Assembly (NCBI GenBank): GCA_015057825.1
Contig: SVDN01000008.1
Location: 40,374-104,373 of the forward strand
Direction: 5' to 3'
Source of the DNA: Lachnospiraceae bacterium
Lineage (GTDB): Bacteria > Bacillota > Clostridia > Lachnospirales > Lachnospiraceae
Length of the DNA stretch: 64,000 nt
The translations under genes were made by a program, and so were the position numbers. Positions 15,474 to 23,904 of the stretch are shown here, piece after piece. Within the stretch, counting starts at the first letter, position 1, and each line of letters starts with the position of its first letter. The notes beneath the pieces were generated by a model, which saw only the letters and a list, made by a program, of their open reading frames with translations, was not told the DNA's origin and searched no databases.

Positions 15474-17495
15474 ATGAGCGAGAGAAATCCATATTTTCCA
15501 AACCTTTTCAGTCCAATAAAGGTTGGAACGAAAACAATCAAAAACAGAATCGAAGCAGCACCTGCGCTTTTTGCCTTTTTGCATTTGGTAGAGGCTCCCG
15601 CATTCGGTTATTACGGGCCGGGTCCGGAGCGTGCATTCAGAATGTTGGAAGCTAAAGCTGCCGGCGGTGCGGGCAGTATAGTGCTTGGAGAGCTTAGTCC
15701 TAACCACACATATTGCAAACGTTTCCCTTTTGAGCCGGATATTGACTATAAAAGTCGTGATGACGAGTATTTTAATATCATCAAGAAAACAGCTGAAATG
15801 ATAAAAAGCTACGGTTCTTTACCACTGGGTGAGCTTTTGTCAACAGGCGAGATTAAAACAGCCATCGGTGACGGCATCAACCCTAAAGGTCCCGATTCAA
15901 AAGATTTGGAAGACGGAACCCACCAGGATGCCTTTACAAAAGAAGAAATAAAAGAGCATATCAACGAACATATCGAAGCCTGTAAGTGGTTTAGAGATGC
16001 AGGTTGGGAAGGCATTGTTATACATTGTGGTCACGGTTGGCTTCCTGCTCAGTTCTTATCACCAATGTTTAATCATCGAACTGATGAATACGGTGGTTCT
16101 TTTGAGAACAGAGCCCGTTTTACAACAGAGCTTTTAAGCGCACTTCGCGCAGCTATGGGACCGGATTTTCTTATTGAGATTCGTGTCAGCGGCGACGAGC
16201 ACATAAAAGGCGGATTAAATCTTGATGATGCAATTAAATACTGTAAATTATGCGAGCCATACATTGATATGATTCACGTTTCATGCGGTCATTATCTTTC
16301 ATCTTCAAGAAGTTTGGAATTTACAACTGCTTATGCAAGACACGGCGAAAACATTGACAATGCGGCCGCTATTAAGAAAAATGTTAGTGTTCCCGTTTGT
16401 GTTGTTGGTGGTATCAACTCGCCTGAAATGGCCGAAGAAGCCATTGCTTCGGGAAAAGTTGATATGATTTCCATGGGAAGACAGTTCTTTGCGGATCCTG
16501 CATTTCCTAACAAAGCGGCAGAAGGAAGAGCAGATGAAATCAGAAGATGTTTACGTTGCGGCAGATGCTATCCGGGTCCTGCTGGAGAGCACGAAACTGA
16601 GATTTGGACAATCAAATATCCACCGCTTGATTCTTGCACAATTAATCCGGATACCGTTTGGCCGGCATCACATCATAAAGTTTTACCTGAACTTATGCCA
16701 AAACCTAAAGCAAGCAGAAAAGTTCTTATTGTTGGCGGTGGATGCGGTGGCATGCAGGCTGCCATTACCGCTTCCGACAGAGGACACAACGTAATTCTTA
16801 TGGAAAAATCAGATAAACTTGGCGGTATAATTAACTTTACCGATCATACAGATCATAAGATTGATATAAGAAACTTCAAGGACCTTTTGGTCAGAGAAGT
16901 TAACAAACGAAACATAGATGTAAGGCTTAATACGCAAGTAACTCCGGAAATCATTAAAGATTTGGCTCCGGAAGCCGTGATTTTGGCAGTAGGTTCCGAT
17001 GATTTGATTCTTCCTATCAAGGGTATTGAAAATGCTGTAACGGCAATGGAGGTTTACTCAAATGACTTTAAAAATCTTGGAGACAATGTAATCGTTCTCG
17101 GTGGCGGTTTGGTTGGATGCGAAGCAGCATGCGACTACATCGATCACGGCAAAAAGGTTACAATTGTTGAAATGAAGGGCGCTTTAATGCCTGATATTAC
17201 CGGTCTTTATAGAACAGCCGTACATGACTTTATCGATAAAAAAGGCGGTAAATATGAAGTAAACGCAAAAGTTATTGAAGTTGGAAAAGACTTTGTAAAA
17301 GCAGAACAAAACGGAAGCGAAATCACATTAAAAGCCGATACAATCGTAAATGCAATGGGACGCATAGCTCACAATGCCGATAAATTAAAGGATGCTTGCA
17401 ATTGTCCTGTTTGGCTTATCGGCGATTGCGTAAAAGCTCGTCAGATAGGCGATGCCGTAAGAGAAGGCTGGACCGCAGCTATGGAAATTGTTTAA
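15474..17495 (+). CDS. Old-yellow-enzyme-type NADH:flavin oxidoreductase with Fe-S and FAD/NAD domains (FadH/BaiCD-like)
   Basis: This 673-residue enzyme has three parts: an FMN-binding TIM barrel (about 1-345, with HCGHGWLPAQFLSP and HRTDEYGGSFENR), a cysteine cluster (Cys359, Cys362, Cys365, then Cys388), and FAD- and NAD(P)-binding Rossmann domains (GGGCGG near 421, GGGLVGCE later). The architecture is that of 2,4-dienoyl-CoA reductase, enoate reductase and bile-acid BaiCD/BaiH, so it should reduce an activated C=C bond with NAD(P)H; the substrate is unknown. The cysteine spacing Cx2Cx2Cx22C differs from the usual Cx2Cx3Cx11-12C. The start ATG 15474 follows GGAGG. Probably controlled by the divergent TetR protein. 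Confidence 0.9.
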   Translation: MSERNPYFPNLFSPIKVGTKTIKNRIEAAPALFAFLHLVEAPAFGYYGPGPERAFRMLEAKAAGGAGSIVLGELSPNHTYCKRFPFEPDIDYKSRDDEYFNIIKKTAEMIKSYGSLPLGELLSTGEIKTAIGDGINPKGPDSKDLEDGTHQDAFTKEEIKEHINEHIEACKWFRDAGWEGIVIHCGHGWLPAQFLSPMFNHRTDEYGGSFENRARFTTELLSALRAAMGPDFLIEIRVSGDEHIKGGLNLDDAIKYCKLCEPYIDMIHVSCGHYLSSSRSLEFTTAYARHGENIDNAAAIKKNVSVPVCVVGGINSPEMAEEAIASGKVDMISMGRQFFADPAFPNKAAEGRADEIRRCLRCGRCYPGPAGEHETEIWTIKYPPLDSCTINPDTVWPASHHKVLPELMPKPKASRKVLIVGGGCGGMQAAITASDRGHNVILMEKSDKLGGIINFTDHTDHKIDIRNFKDLLVREVNKRNIDVRLNTQVTPEIIKDLAPEAVILAVGSDDLILPIKGIENAVTAMEVYSNDFKNLGDNVIVLGGGLVGCEAACDYIDHGKKVTIVEMKGALMPDITGLYRTAVHDFIDKKGGKYEVNAKVIEVGKDFVKAEQNGSEITLKADTIVNAMGRIAHNADKLKDACNCPVWLIGDCVKARQIGDAVREGWTAAMEIV

Positions 17496-17557
17496 AAAGT
17501 GTAAACTAATTTACCCCTTCTTAAAAGTTAAATTGTGCACTAATAAAGTGTATAACT

Positions 17558-17625
17558 AAAAACCCGTATGAAAACTGATATGTGTCCAGGATTCTGGGTA
17601 CATATCAAAAACCATACGGGTTTTT
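17558..17625. terminator. Bidirectional terminator between oxidoreductase and patatin genes
   Basis: An outer 13-bp stem AAAAACCCGTATG / CATACGGGTTTTT (17558-17570 and 17613-17625) encloses nested stems GATATGT/ACATATC and CCAG/CTGG. Poly-T on both strands suits termination of the two convergent genes. Confidence 0.88.
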
Positions 17626-17652
17626 GCTTTTATTTGCTTTTATTTGCTTTTA
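17623..17652. repeat. Three tandem copies of a 10-base unit
   Basis: TTTGCTTTTA is repeated head-to-tail three times, from the T-tract of the terminator into the stop codon of the patatin gene. The repeat supplies the stop codon and nearby bases, which suggests slippage-driven change at the end of that gene. Confidence 0.7.
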
Positions 17653-18489
17653 TTTATTGATGAAATCAATAATCTTCTTTGCATCCTCATATCCATGATT
17701 ATAAAACTTCATCATAGCATCTTTATCATGAGATAATGTATCCACACCAAATGTGTTTGTCGGTGCCATAATAAGGACCTTTCCCTGCTTTTGCAGCTCT
17801 TTGATTTCTTCGATTTGCTTGTTGTAAAGTTTATCTTTTTCATCCGTAACTCTAAAAGTTTCCGGATATTTTCGAAGCAAAAATTTCATAAGTTTTGGGT
17901 GAGATAAAGGCTTATGAGGCACATCCAAAGGACGGGTAAGACAAATAACAAGCTTATCGCAACCGTCATCAAAAGCCTTTTGATATGGAATAGGATTTGA
18001 AACACCGCCGTCAAAATAAGGGATTCCATCAATCATTATGGGTTTGCAGACTCCCGGTATGCAGCAAGAAGCCATTAAAGGCTCATAATGGTCAAGTTTT
18101 AAGTCTCTATGACTAAAATACTTAACCTTACCATTTAAGCCGTTTGTGGCCACAATAACGAATTCTTTTGCATTCTCCATAAATGTTTTGAAATCAATTA
18201 CATCTTCGCCGCCTGTATTGCACATATCAGCATAAATATAATGTAAATCGATATATGAACCTCTTTTTATAAAGTTGCCAAAGCTCATATATTCTTTTCT
18301 GAAAGAGTAGTCACGATAATAGCGCAAATTACGCTCGCGCTGTTTTGCCACATAACTTACCAAATTTCCGCTGCCTGCGGAAACGCCTATATAATAATCA
18401 AAATATATATCTTTATCCAATAAATAATCATATATTCCGGCAGGGTAGACACCTCTCATACCGCCGCCAACATCAAGTATTCCTATCAT
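17650..18489 (-). CDS. Patatin-like phospholipase family protein
   Basis: The 279-residue acyl hydrolase is of the bacterial patatin (YjjU/RssA-like) type. The oxyanion-hole motif is GGGMRGVY (8-15), the nucleophile elbow GVSAGSGN places Ser37, and FDGGVSNPIP places Asp160, so the Ser-Asp dyad is complete. There is no signal peptide or membrane segment. It probably hydrolyses phospholipid or other acyl esters; the substrate is unknown. It starts 69 bases after the recombinase gene, is transcribed in the same direction, and ends in a 10-base tandem repeat and a shared terminator. Confidence 0.9.
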   Translation of the reverse strand: MIGILDVGGGMRGVYPAGIYDYLLDKDIYFDYYIGVSAGSGNLVSYVAKQRERNLRYYRDYSFRKEYMSFGNFIKRGSYIDLHYIYADMCNTGGEDVIDFKTFMENAKEFVIVATNGLNGKVKYFSHRDLKLDHYEPLMASCCIPGVCKPIMIDGIPYFDGGVSNPIPYQKAFDDGCDKLVICLTRPLDVPHKPLSHPKLMKFLLRKYPETFRVTDEKDKLYNKQIEEIKELQKQGKVLIMAPTNTFGVDTLSHDKDAMMKFYNHGYEDAKKIIDFINK

Positions 18490-18558
18490 TAAATAATACC
18501 TCGGTAATTGATTATTAATAAATTATATCATTTAAAAGTTTTTATGTAAAATATTTAA

Positions 18559-19623
18559 TTAATCGTTTTTGCTATCATCCCTTAAAGTTACTTTGTTTCT
18601 TGCCATTCTTCTGCGTTCATCTTCAAGAGCAGCATAGTGTTTTTTTGTCGTATTTACATCACTGTGACCAAGGACATCGGCAACCAGGTAGATATCACCG
18701 GTTTCGCGATATAATGAGGTTCCGTAAGTACTTCTTAATTTATGAGGAGTGATATTTTTAAGCTGCGTCACAAGTCTTGAATACTTTTTAACAAGATTTT
18801 CAACGCTCCTAACAGTAATTCTTCGATTTTGTAAAGAAAGGAATAGAGCATCTTCATGACCTTCTTGCGCTATAATTTGTTTTCTTTCGCAAAGATAGTC
18901 CATCAAAGCTTCATCGACTTCGTCGCCAAAATAAACAACAACTTCATTTCCGCCTTTTCTGCGGATTTTAATTCCGTAATTTTTAAAGTCTACATCATCT
19001 ATATTGAGTCCGACACACTCGGATACACGAATCCCGGTGCCAAGCAGCAAAGTAATAATGGCCAAATCCCTAACTTTTGTTTTTTCGTGGTAAGCTTGCT
19101 GCTTTTTGGTCAGCTGTTCGCCGTTTTCCACCGTATCCAATAGTCTTGCCACTTCATCAACATCCAGCCTTACAATCTCTTTTTCGTGAAGCTTGGGAAG
19201 GGTTAGAATAGAGGCGGGGTTGTTTTTTATCATTTCCATACGATAAAAATAATTATAAAACGATTTGATACAAGACATTTTGCGCATTACGCCTCGTTCT
19301 TGGTTTATGCGTTCCACATCATCCGTATTGTTATAATATTTGATGTAATCAACAAATCCCTGTAAATCAATGGGAGCCAATTTATCGAGAATGGAAATAT
19401 CAAGTTCGGTAATTTCTTTAGATCCGCAAAAGTTCGTTTCGTTTTTTAAATAATTAAAGAAAATAGTAAGGTCGTAAGCATAAGCTATACGGGTTCTTGA
19501 AGATGTATTTTCCTCGATTCCGTGGAAAAACCTGGCGCAAAAGCCGGGAAGACTTTTAAGAAGCTCCTTTAGTTTAATATTATTTTCTTTTATTAATTGC
19601 TCATGATAGTTTTTGCTCGCCAT
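18559..19623 (-). CDS. Tyrosine recombinase, XerS-like size and layout
   Basis: The 354-residue recombinase has an N-terminal SAM-like core-binding domain (about 20-135) and a catalytic domain with all six residues: Arg199 (GTGIRV), Lys223 (RRKGG), His294 and Arg297 (PHKLRSTYGT), His320 (LGHSD) and Tyr330 (KKHYAAL). It is longer than XerC/XerD (about 300) and close to the single-recombinase XerS form (about 356), with the same spacer before KxRDLAII. It overlaps the end of ttcA by 23 bases and no phage or plasmid genes are nearby, so chromosome-dimer resolution is more likely than element integration (inference). The start at 19623 follows AAGGAAG; a longer in-frame start lies deep inside ttcA. 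Confidence 0.85.
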   Translation of the reverse strand: MASKNYHEQLIKENNIKLKELLKSLPGFCARFFHGIEENTSSRTRIAYAYDLTIFFNYLKNETNFCGSKEITELDISILDKLAPIDLQGFVDYIKYYNNTDDVERINQERGVMRKMSCIKSFYNYFYRMEMIKNNPASILTLPKLHEKEIVRLDVDEVARLLDTVENGEQLTKKQQAYHEKTKVRDLAIITLLLGTGIRVSECVGLNIDDVDFKNYGIKIRRKGGNEVVVYFGDEVDEALMDYLCERKQIIAQEGHEDALFLSLQNRRITVRSVENLVKKYSRLVTQLKNITPHKLRSTYGTSLYRETGDIYLVADVLGHSDVNTTKKHYAALEDERRRMARNKVTLRDDSKND

Positions 19624-20407
19624 TTTCTTTTGCTTCCTTTGCTTTTCTTTTTTCTTCGTTTCGTTTTTCACGAAGAGTAGCAACATCAATAGCTTCGGGC
19701 CATCCGCTTAGATTGCCGTTTAAAATAGCAGTAAACATGCGGTCTTTGGCCCCCGGATTTTCATGATTAATGGAAGAGAGGAGCTTTTTAACGTATTCTC
19801 TCTTTGTTACTCCATCAGCAGGGCATGGATTCTTGCAAACAGGCAGATTATACTTGTTTTTAAAGCCTATAACATCAATCTCATTCATAAACATAAGAGG
19901 CCTGATTACCGTAAGTTCAGTACGATCAAGGAAAGTACGCGGTGAAAATGTATGAATTCGGCCTTCGAAAATAAGAGACATTATCATTGTTTCGATTATA
20001 TCGTCTTTGTGATGACCGTAGGCAATTACATTTATTCCGTGCTCTTTTGCTGTTTCGTTTAAAGCGCCCTTTCGCATTTTTGCACAGAGAGAGCAGGGAT
20101 TGGTCTCTTTACGGTCCTCAAAGACGATTTTGCCTATTTCAGTAGGAATAATCGTAAGAGGAACGGAAAGCTCATCACATAATTTTTTGATTTTATCGAA
20201 ATTTTGAATGCCAAAACCCAAATCAACCGATAAAGCTTCAAGTTCAAAATGATTCGGATAAAAACGTCTAAGACCCGAAAGCGCATATAATAATGTGAGT
20301 GAATCCTTACCACCGGAAACACCAACTGCAATTTTATCTCCGTCTTTAATCATGTCATATTGTTCAACGGCACGTCGAACGTAACTGTATAATTGTTGAA
20401 TTTTCAT
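19601..20407 (-). CDS. ttcA: TtcA-family tRNA cytidine-32 2-sulfurtransferase-like protein
   Basis: This 268-residue PP-loop ATPase has the ATP pyrophosphatase motif SGGKDS (31-36), CxxC at Cys105/Cys108 (NPCSLCAKMRKG) and later cysteines at 191 and 195 (VCKNPCPADG). These match TtcA, which uses an iron-sulfur cluster to thiolate C32 of tRNA. Clostridial relatives may act on another position. It has its own promoter and its 3' end overlaps the recombinase gene, suggesting translational coupling. Confidence 0.87.
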   Translation of the reverse strand: MKIQQLYSYVRRAVEQYDMIKDGDKIAVGVSGGKDSLTLLYALSGLRRFYPNHFELEALSVDLGFGIQNFDKIKKLCDELSVPLTIIPTEIGKIVFEDRKETNPCSLCAKMRKGALNETAKEHGINVIAYGHHKDDIIETMIMSLIFEGRIHTFSPRTFLDRTELTVIRPLMFMNEIDVIGFKNKYNLPVCKNPCPADGVTKREYVKKLLSSINHENPGAKDRMFTAILNGNLSGWPEAIDVATLREKRNEEKRKAKEAKENGEQKLS

Positions 20408-20487
20408 TTTAGTTCCTATTAATTCTTTATTAATTTATTATAAAATAGCCATACAGAGCATTTACTTAGCATTTACCGTATGACTAT

Positions 20488-20516
20488 ATCTTAATATAAC
20501 TATTCGCAAAAGTCAA
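20488..20516 (-). promoter_or_regulatory. Promoter of ttcA-recombinase unit
   Basis: On the minus strand TTGACT (20516-20511) and TAAGAT (20493-20488) are 17 bases apart in the 111-base gap after rluD. A direct repeat of GCATTTAC and a CATAC/GTATG stem lie in the leader. Confidence 0.55.
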
Positions 20517-20518
20517 CT

Positions 20519-21436
20519 TTAACGAAAAGTTAATCCGTATTTTGAAATCAATTCTTTAAAATACTGTGGCAATTCGGAATCAAATTCCATATAAGCCTTA
20601 GTCTTGGGATGAATAAATCCCAAAATCTTTGCATGCAATGTCTGACCTTGGAGTTTCAAATCATCTTTATTGTTACCATAAATATTGTCACCCAAAATCG
20701 GATATCCGAGACTTGCCATATGAACTCTTATTTGATGCGTTCGACCCGTTTCCAGTTCACATTCGATATATGAAAATTTATCGGTCCTTGAAAGGACTTT
20801 TACATGCGTAACGGCATGTTTTCCGTCTGTGACCACGGCCATTTTCTTTCTGTCGCTTTTTGATCGTCCGATGGGCTTATTTATTGTATATTCATCATTT
20901 TTTAAGCATCCTCGTACAATCGCATGATATTTTCTTGTAATTGAATGTTCTTTTAGCTGCTCGGCAATAAAATTATGTGAATAATCGTTTTTACAAACCA
21001 GTAAAAGCCCTGTAGTGTTCATATCGATTCTATGAACGATTCCCGGTCTTAAAACGCCGTTTATACCGCTTAAATCATCTTTACAGTGATACATTAGCGC
21101 ATTCACAAGGGTTCCGCTTAAATGTCCCGCTGCAGGATGCACAACCATGCCCTTTGGCTTATTTACGATTATAAGTTCCGAATCCTCATATACAATATCC
21201 AAAGGGATATTTTCAGCCACAATTTCAGGCTCAGTAAGTTCGGGAATATCAATTTCTATTACATCGCCGCATTTAACGCAGTATTTTGCTTTGCAGCTCG
21301 AAGAATTAACCAAAACCTTTTCATCTTTTATTAATGACTGGATATAGCTTCTGGACATATCCTCAAGGTTTTCGGCAAGAAATTTATCTATTCTTAAATC
21401 TTCGTAATCTTCGAAAACATCAATAATCTTTTTCAA
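20519..21436 (-). CDS. rluD: RluD-family 23S rRNA pseudouridine synthase
   Basis: The 305-residue enzyme has an N-terminal S4 RNA-binding domain (RIDKFLAENLEDMSRSYIQSLIKDEKVLVN) and an RluA-type catalytic domain with the aspartate in HRIDMNTTGLLLV, plus GRTHQIRVHMASLGYPILGD. It converts specific uridines in rRNA to pseudouridine; the exact sites cannot be read from sequence. Usually it directly follows lspA in Firmicutes; here a MATE-type gene has come between them. Confidence 0.93.
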   Translation of the reverse strand: MKKIIDVFEDYEDLRIDKFLAENLEDMSRSYIQSLIKDEKVLVNSSSCKAKYCVKCGDVIEIDIPELTEPEIVAENIPLDIVYEDSELIIVNKPKGMVVHPAAGHLSGTLVNALMYHCKDDLSGINGVLRPGIVHRIDMNTTGLLLVCKNDYSHNFIAEQLKEHSITRKYHAIVRGCLKNDEYTINKPIGRSKSDRKKMAVVTDGKHAVTHVKVLSRTDKFSYIECELETGRTHQIRVHMASLGYPILGDNIYGNNKDDLKLQGQTLHAKILGFIHPKTKAYMEFDSELPQYFKELISKYGLTFR

Positions 21437-21457
21437 GATTTACTCCTTTATCCGTTA

Positions 21458-23254
21458 TTATGCCGACTTCGGCACATATGTAATAATCAAATTGTTTGTA
21501 TTCATTGTACAAATATATTCCAATTTACTGCCTGTGCCCGTAATGAGTTTAAATCCCAAATCTTTTTCAAAAGCTTCATCTTTTTGGGATATCATGTCGG
21601 CGTAATCCGCAGCATTAAATATCATAGCATCATCACGCAAACGAATGATGTATTTTTCACCTTTTTTAACCAGGCGAATGTCAATAGTTGCTTGTTTATC
21701 GGATATTTGCTTTTCACTGAAACCATGTTCGAAAATATTTACCGCCATCTCTTCTATTGCAAGACTTATGGCTTGAACGGTTTTCTCATCTGCCAAATGA
21801 TTCCTGCAAAAGTTTGCGGATTCCATGGAAAAGTTTACTATATCATCTTTATTTGTAAAGCTTCCTGAAATTTCATCTTCGGCCGGAACTCCGAAATTAT
21901 TGCCCACAAAGAGGAAATCTTCGGTTTTAAGACTAATTTTTTTCTTATTAATCCATGCAAGTATCATGGTTATAATAGTAACAGTGATTTCTCCGGCTAA
22001 AAAAGCATACCATACTCCTTCTCCACCAAAGTGCGGTGTTAACAAAAAGGCAAAGGCTGTTGTGCATAAAAAGCAGTTTAATACGTTAAGTACTGTTGCA
22101 ATTGCGATCTTTCCTATTGCCTGCAAATAATTTGAAAATATGCCGTTCGGACTGTCGAAAAACAGTATCAGCGCATATACTCTAACCGCAAATCTTGTAG
22201 TTTCAAAAGACGGATCTGCGCTGTTAATAATCAATCCGGTAATAGGGCTTGCAAAAATAAATATTATAAGAGCGATTATTCCATTACACAAAAAGCTCAT
22301 TTTAAATCCATGACCTAAAAGGATTGTCAGACCTTTTTTATCTTCTTCACCGTAAAGAATGCTTGCAAGCATTAAGGTCGCAGCTCCTATTCCGATTGAA
22401 GCGGATACGGATAAGGTTGAAATGGTATTTTGCACGGAAAATGCTGTAATATAAATACTGCCGCCAACAATCAAAAGTAAATGATTAAGAGCAATGGTTC
22501 TGAAAGGCAAAGTTATTTTTCCGATAACACTTGGAAGTCCGGTAATCACAATATCTTTTAAAAATGTAAAATCGATTTTTAAAAAATTAAAATGATAAGA
22601 AGCGGACTTTTTAAAGAAATGTAAAATCAAAAAAACAAGACCGATATAATAGCTTAGTGTTGTTGACATAGCAATACCAAACATTCCTGTTTTGAAAACA
22701 GATACCGTTAACAAATCAAATATAATATTAAGTACTGTCATGACGAGAATTGCAATAACCGTTGATTTTTGGTCGCCGTCGGCTTGTGCAAAAGGCGTAA
22801 ACAACAATGCTGCCATTACAGCGGGAATACATAATGCATAACCTTTTACATAATAATATGTATCATTAAACAATTCCGCATCCGCTCCCAAAATGCTTGA
22901 GACCTGAGAAGAACAAATTAAAAGCAAAATGCTGATAACTATACTGATTATGATAATCAATAAAACAGAAAGGGAAAATGCTTTGTTTGCTTCGACTTTT
23001 CGACCGGATGCCATAAGTTTATTACAAACCGGCTGCGTTCCTTCCGATAAAGCTCCTCCCAAAGCTGATGTAATCAAAAACAAAGGCGAACACAATCCCA
23101 GTGCCGCAACCGATTTTGCTCCCAAAAATTGACCAACAATAATTGAATCTATCAGCATGCTTATTGTTGCTGTTGCGAATGCCAGTATCAAAACAAGCAT
23201 AGAACCTTTATATAGTTTTTTGATAATCCTTGCTTCCGCTTTTTTCTTATTCAT
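21458..23254 (-). CDS. MATE-family transporter fused to a C-terminal HATPase (anti-sigma/histidine-kinase-type) domain
   Basis: This 598-residue fusion has a MATE transporter with about 12 membrane segments (about 15-435) followed by a cytoplasmic domain of about 140 residues (455-598). The latter has an N-box AISLAIEEMAVNIFEHG (to 511) and a G1-like RLRDDAMIFN (538-547), close to RsbW/SpoIIAB-type HATPase_c_2 domains that bind ATP. The G1 glycine is replaced by alanine, so binding may be altered. No hydrolase, kinase receiver or partner anti-anti-sigma gene is adjacent. Role unknown: possibly ATP- or partner-gated transport. GGAGG precedes the start. It interrupts the usual lspA-rluD pair. 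Confidence 0.85.
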   Translation of the reverse strand: MNKKKAEARIIKKLYKGSMLVLILAFATATISMLIDSIIVGQFLGAKSVAALGLCSPLFLITSALGGALSEGTQPVCNKLMASGRKVEANKAFSLSVLLIIIISIVISILLLICSSQVSSILGADAELFNDTYYYVKGYALCIPAVMAALLFTPFAQADGDQKSTVIAILVMTVLNIIFDLLTVSVFKTGMFGIAMSTTLSYYIGLVFLILHFFKKSASYHFNFLKIDFTFLKDIVITGLPSVIGKITLPFRTIALNHLLLIVGGSIYITAFSVQNTISTLSVSASIGIGAATLMLASILYGEEDKKGLTILLGHGFKMSFLCNGIIALIIFIFASPITGLIINSADPSFETTRFAVRVYALILFFDSPNGIFSNYLQAIGKIAIATVLNVLNCFLCTTAFAFLLTPHFGGEGVWYAFLAGEITVTIITMILAWINKKKISLKTEDFLFVGNNFGVPAEDEISGSFTNKDDIVNFSMESANFCRNHLADEKTVQAISLAIEEMAVNIFEHGFSEKQISDKQATIDIRLVKKGEKYIIRLRDDAMIFNAADYADMISQKDEAFEKDLGFKLITGTGSKLEYICTMNTNNLIITYVPKSA

Positions 23255-23276
23255 ACCCCTTTACCTCCAAAATGTA

Positions 23277-23858
23277 TCAATCAGAAAAGTCTTTTACTCC
23301 TTTATTTGACTTAAGCAAAAGATTAAATTCCTTGTCCTTAAAAACAAAAATAATGCAAATAAACAAAAATACAATAGAAATACAAATAATGCAATCAGAC
23401 ACATTAAATATCGGAAAATCAATAAATTGAAAACTTAAAAAGTCAATTACATAATGAAGTCTGATTCTGTCGATAAAATTTCCGAAGGCTCCACCAAGTA
23501 AGCATACAAGAATCATTTCAAACATTTGAAAATGTCTTATAAGCTTGTAATTCACCTCACTTGAAGCAAATTCGAGCTTTTGCGCTTTATTGGCTCTGTA
23601 AATGAAAAATACAATAACTGCCGCAAAAACAAGGGTTATTATATAAAAAAAGACCATTTTTCCGGAAAAGATCCCCCAAGCTCCCCCTGTATTGCCGTTT
23701 AAAAGCATCTCAAAGGAAATAAATCCCGGAATCACGTCGTATTTTCCGCTTTCACCAAGTTTTAAGACCGCAAGATATTTTGTAAATTGATCAAAAAAAA
23801 TCAATAATGCGAAAATTATTATTTCAATTATAATTTTTAATTTAAAGTTTTTAAACAT
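23277..23858 (-). CDS. lspA: Lipoprotein signal peptidase (signal peptidase II)
   Basis: This 193-residue membrane aspartyl protease cleaves prolipoproteins such as the C26 lipoprotein at 1463. Four membrane segments are present. Motifs include NTGGAWGIF, GGAFGNFIDRI, and the catalytic aspartates in VIDF (Asp139) and FNVSD (Asp155). It is slightly longer than most because of a charged C-terminal tail. aroB is 46 bases upstream in the same direction. Confidence 0.95.
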   Translation of the reverse strand: MFKNFKLKIIIEIIIFALLIFFDQFTKYLAVLKLGESGKYDVIPGFISFEMLLNGNTGGAWGIFSGKMVFFYIITLVFAAVIVFFIYRANKAQKLEFASSEVNYKLIRHFQMFEMILVCLLGGAFGNFIDRIRLHYVIDFLSFQFIDFPIFNVSDCIICISIVFLFICIIFVFKDKEFNLLLKSNKGVKDFSD

Positions 23859-23904
23859 TGTATTATCCTTATGCCTTATCTTATTGTTTAATAATCAAAA
23901 TGTA

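Noticed and set aside
15224..15541. 105-residue minus-strand open frame between tetR and the oxidoreductase
   Set aside because: It overlaps both divergent promoters, the palindrome and the start of a certain gene; composition is random-like.
18559..19623. Integrase marking a prophage or integrative element
   Set aside because: No phage, conjugation or att-like repeats flank it; it overlaps ttcA and neighbours are housekeeping genes.
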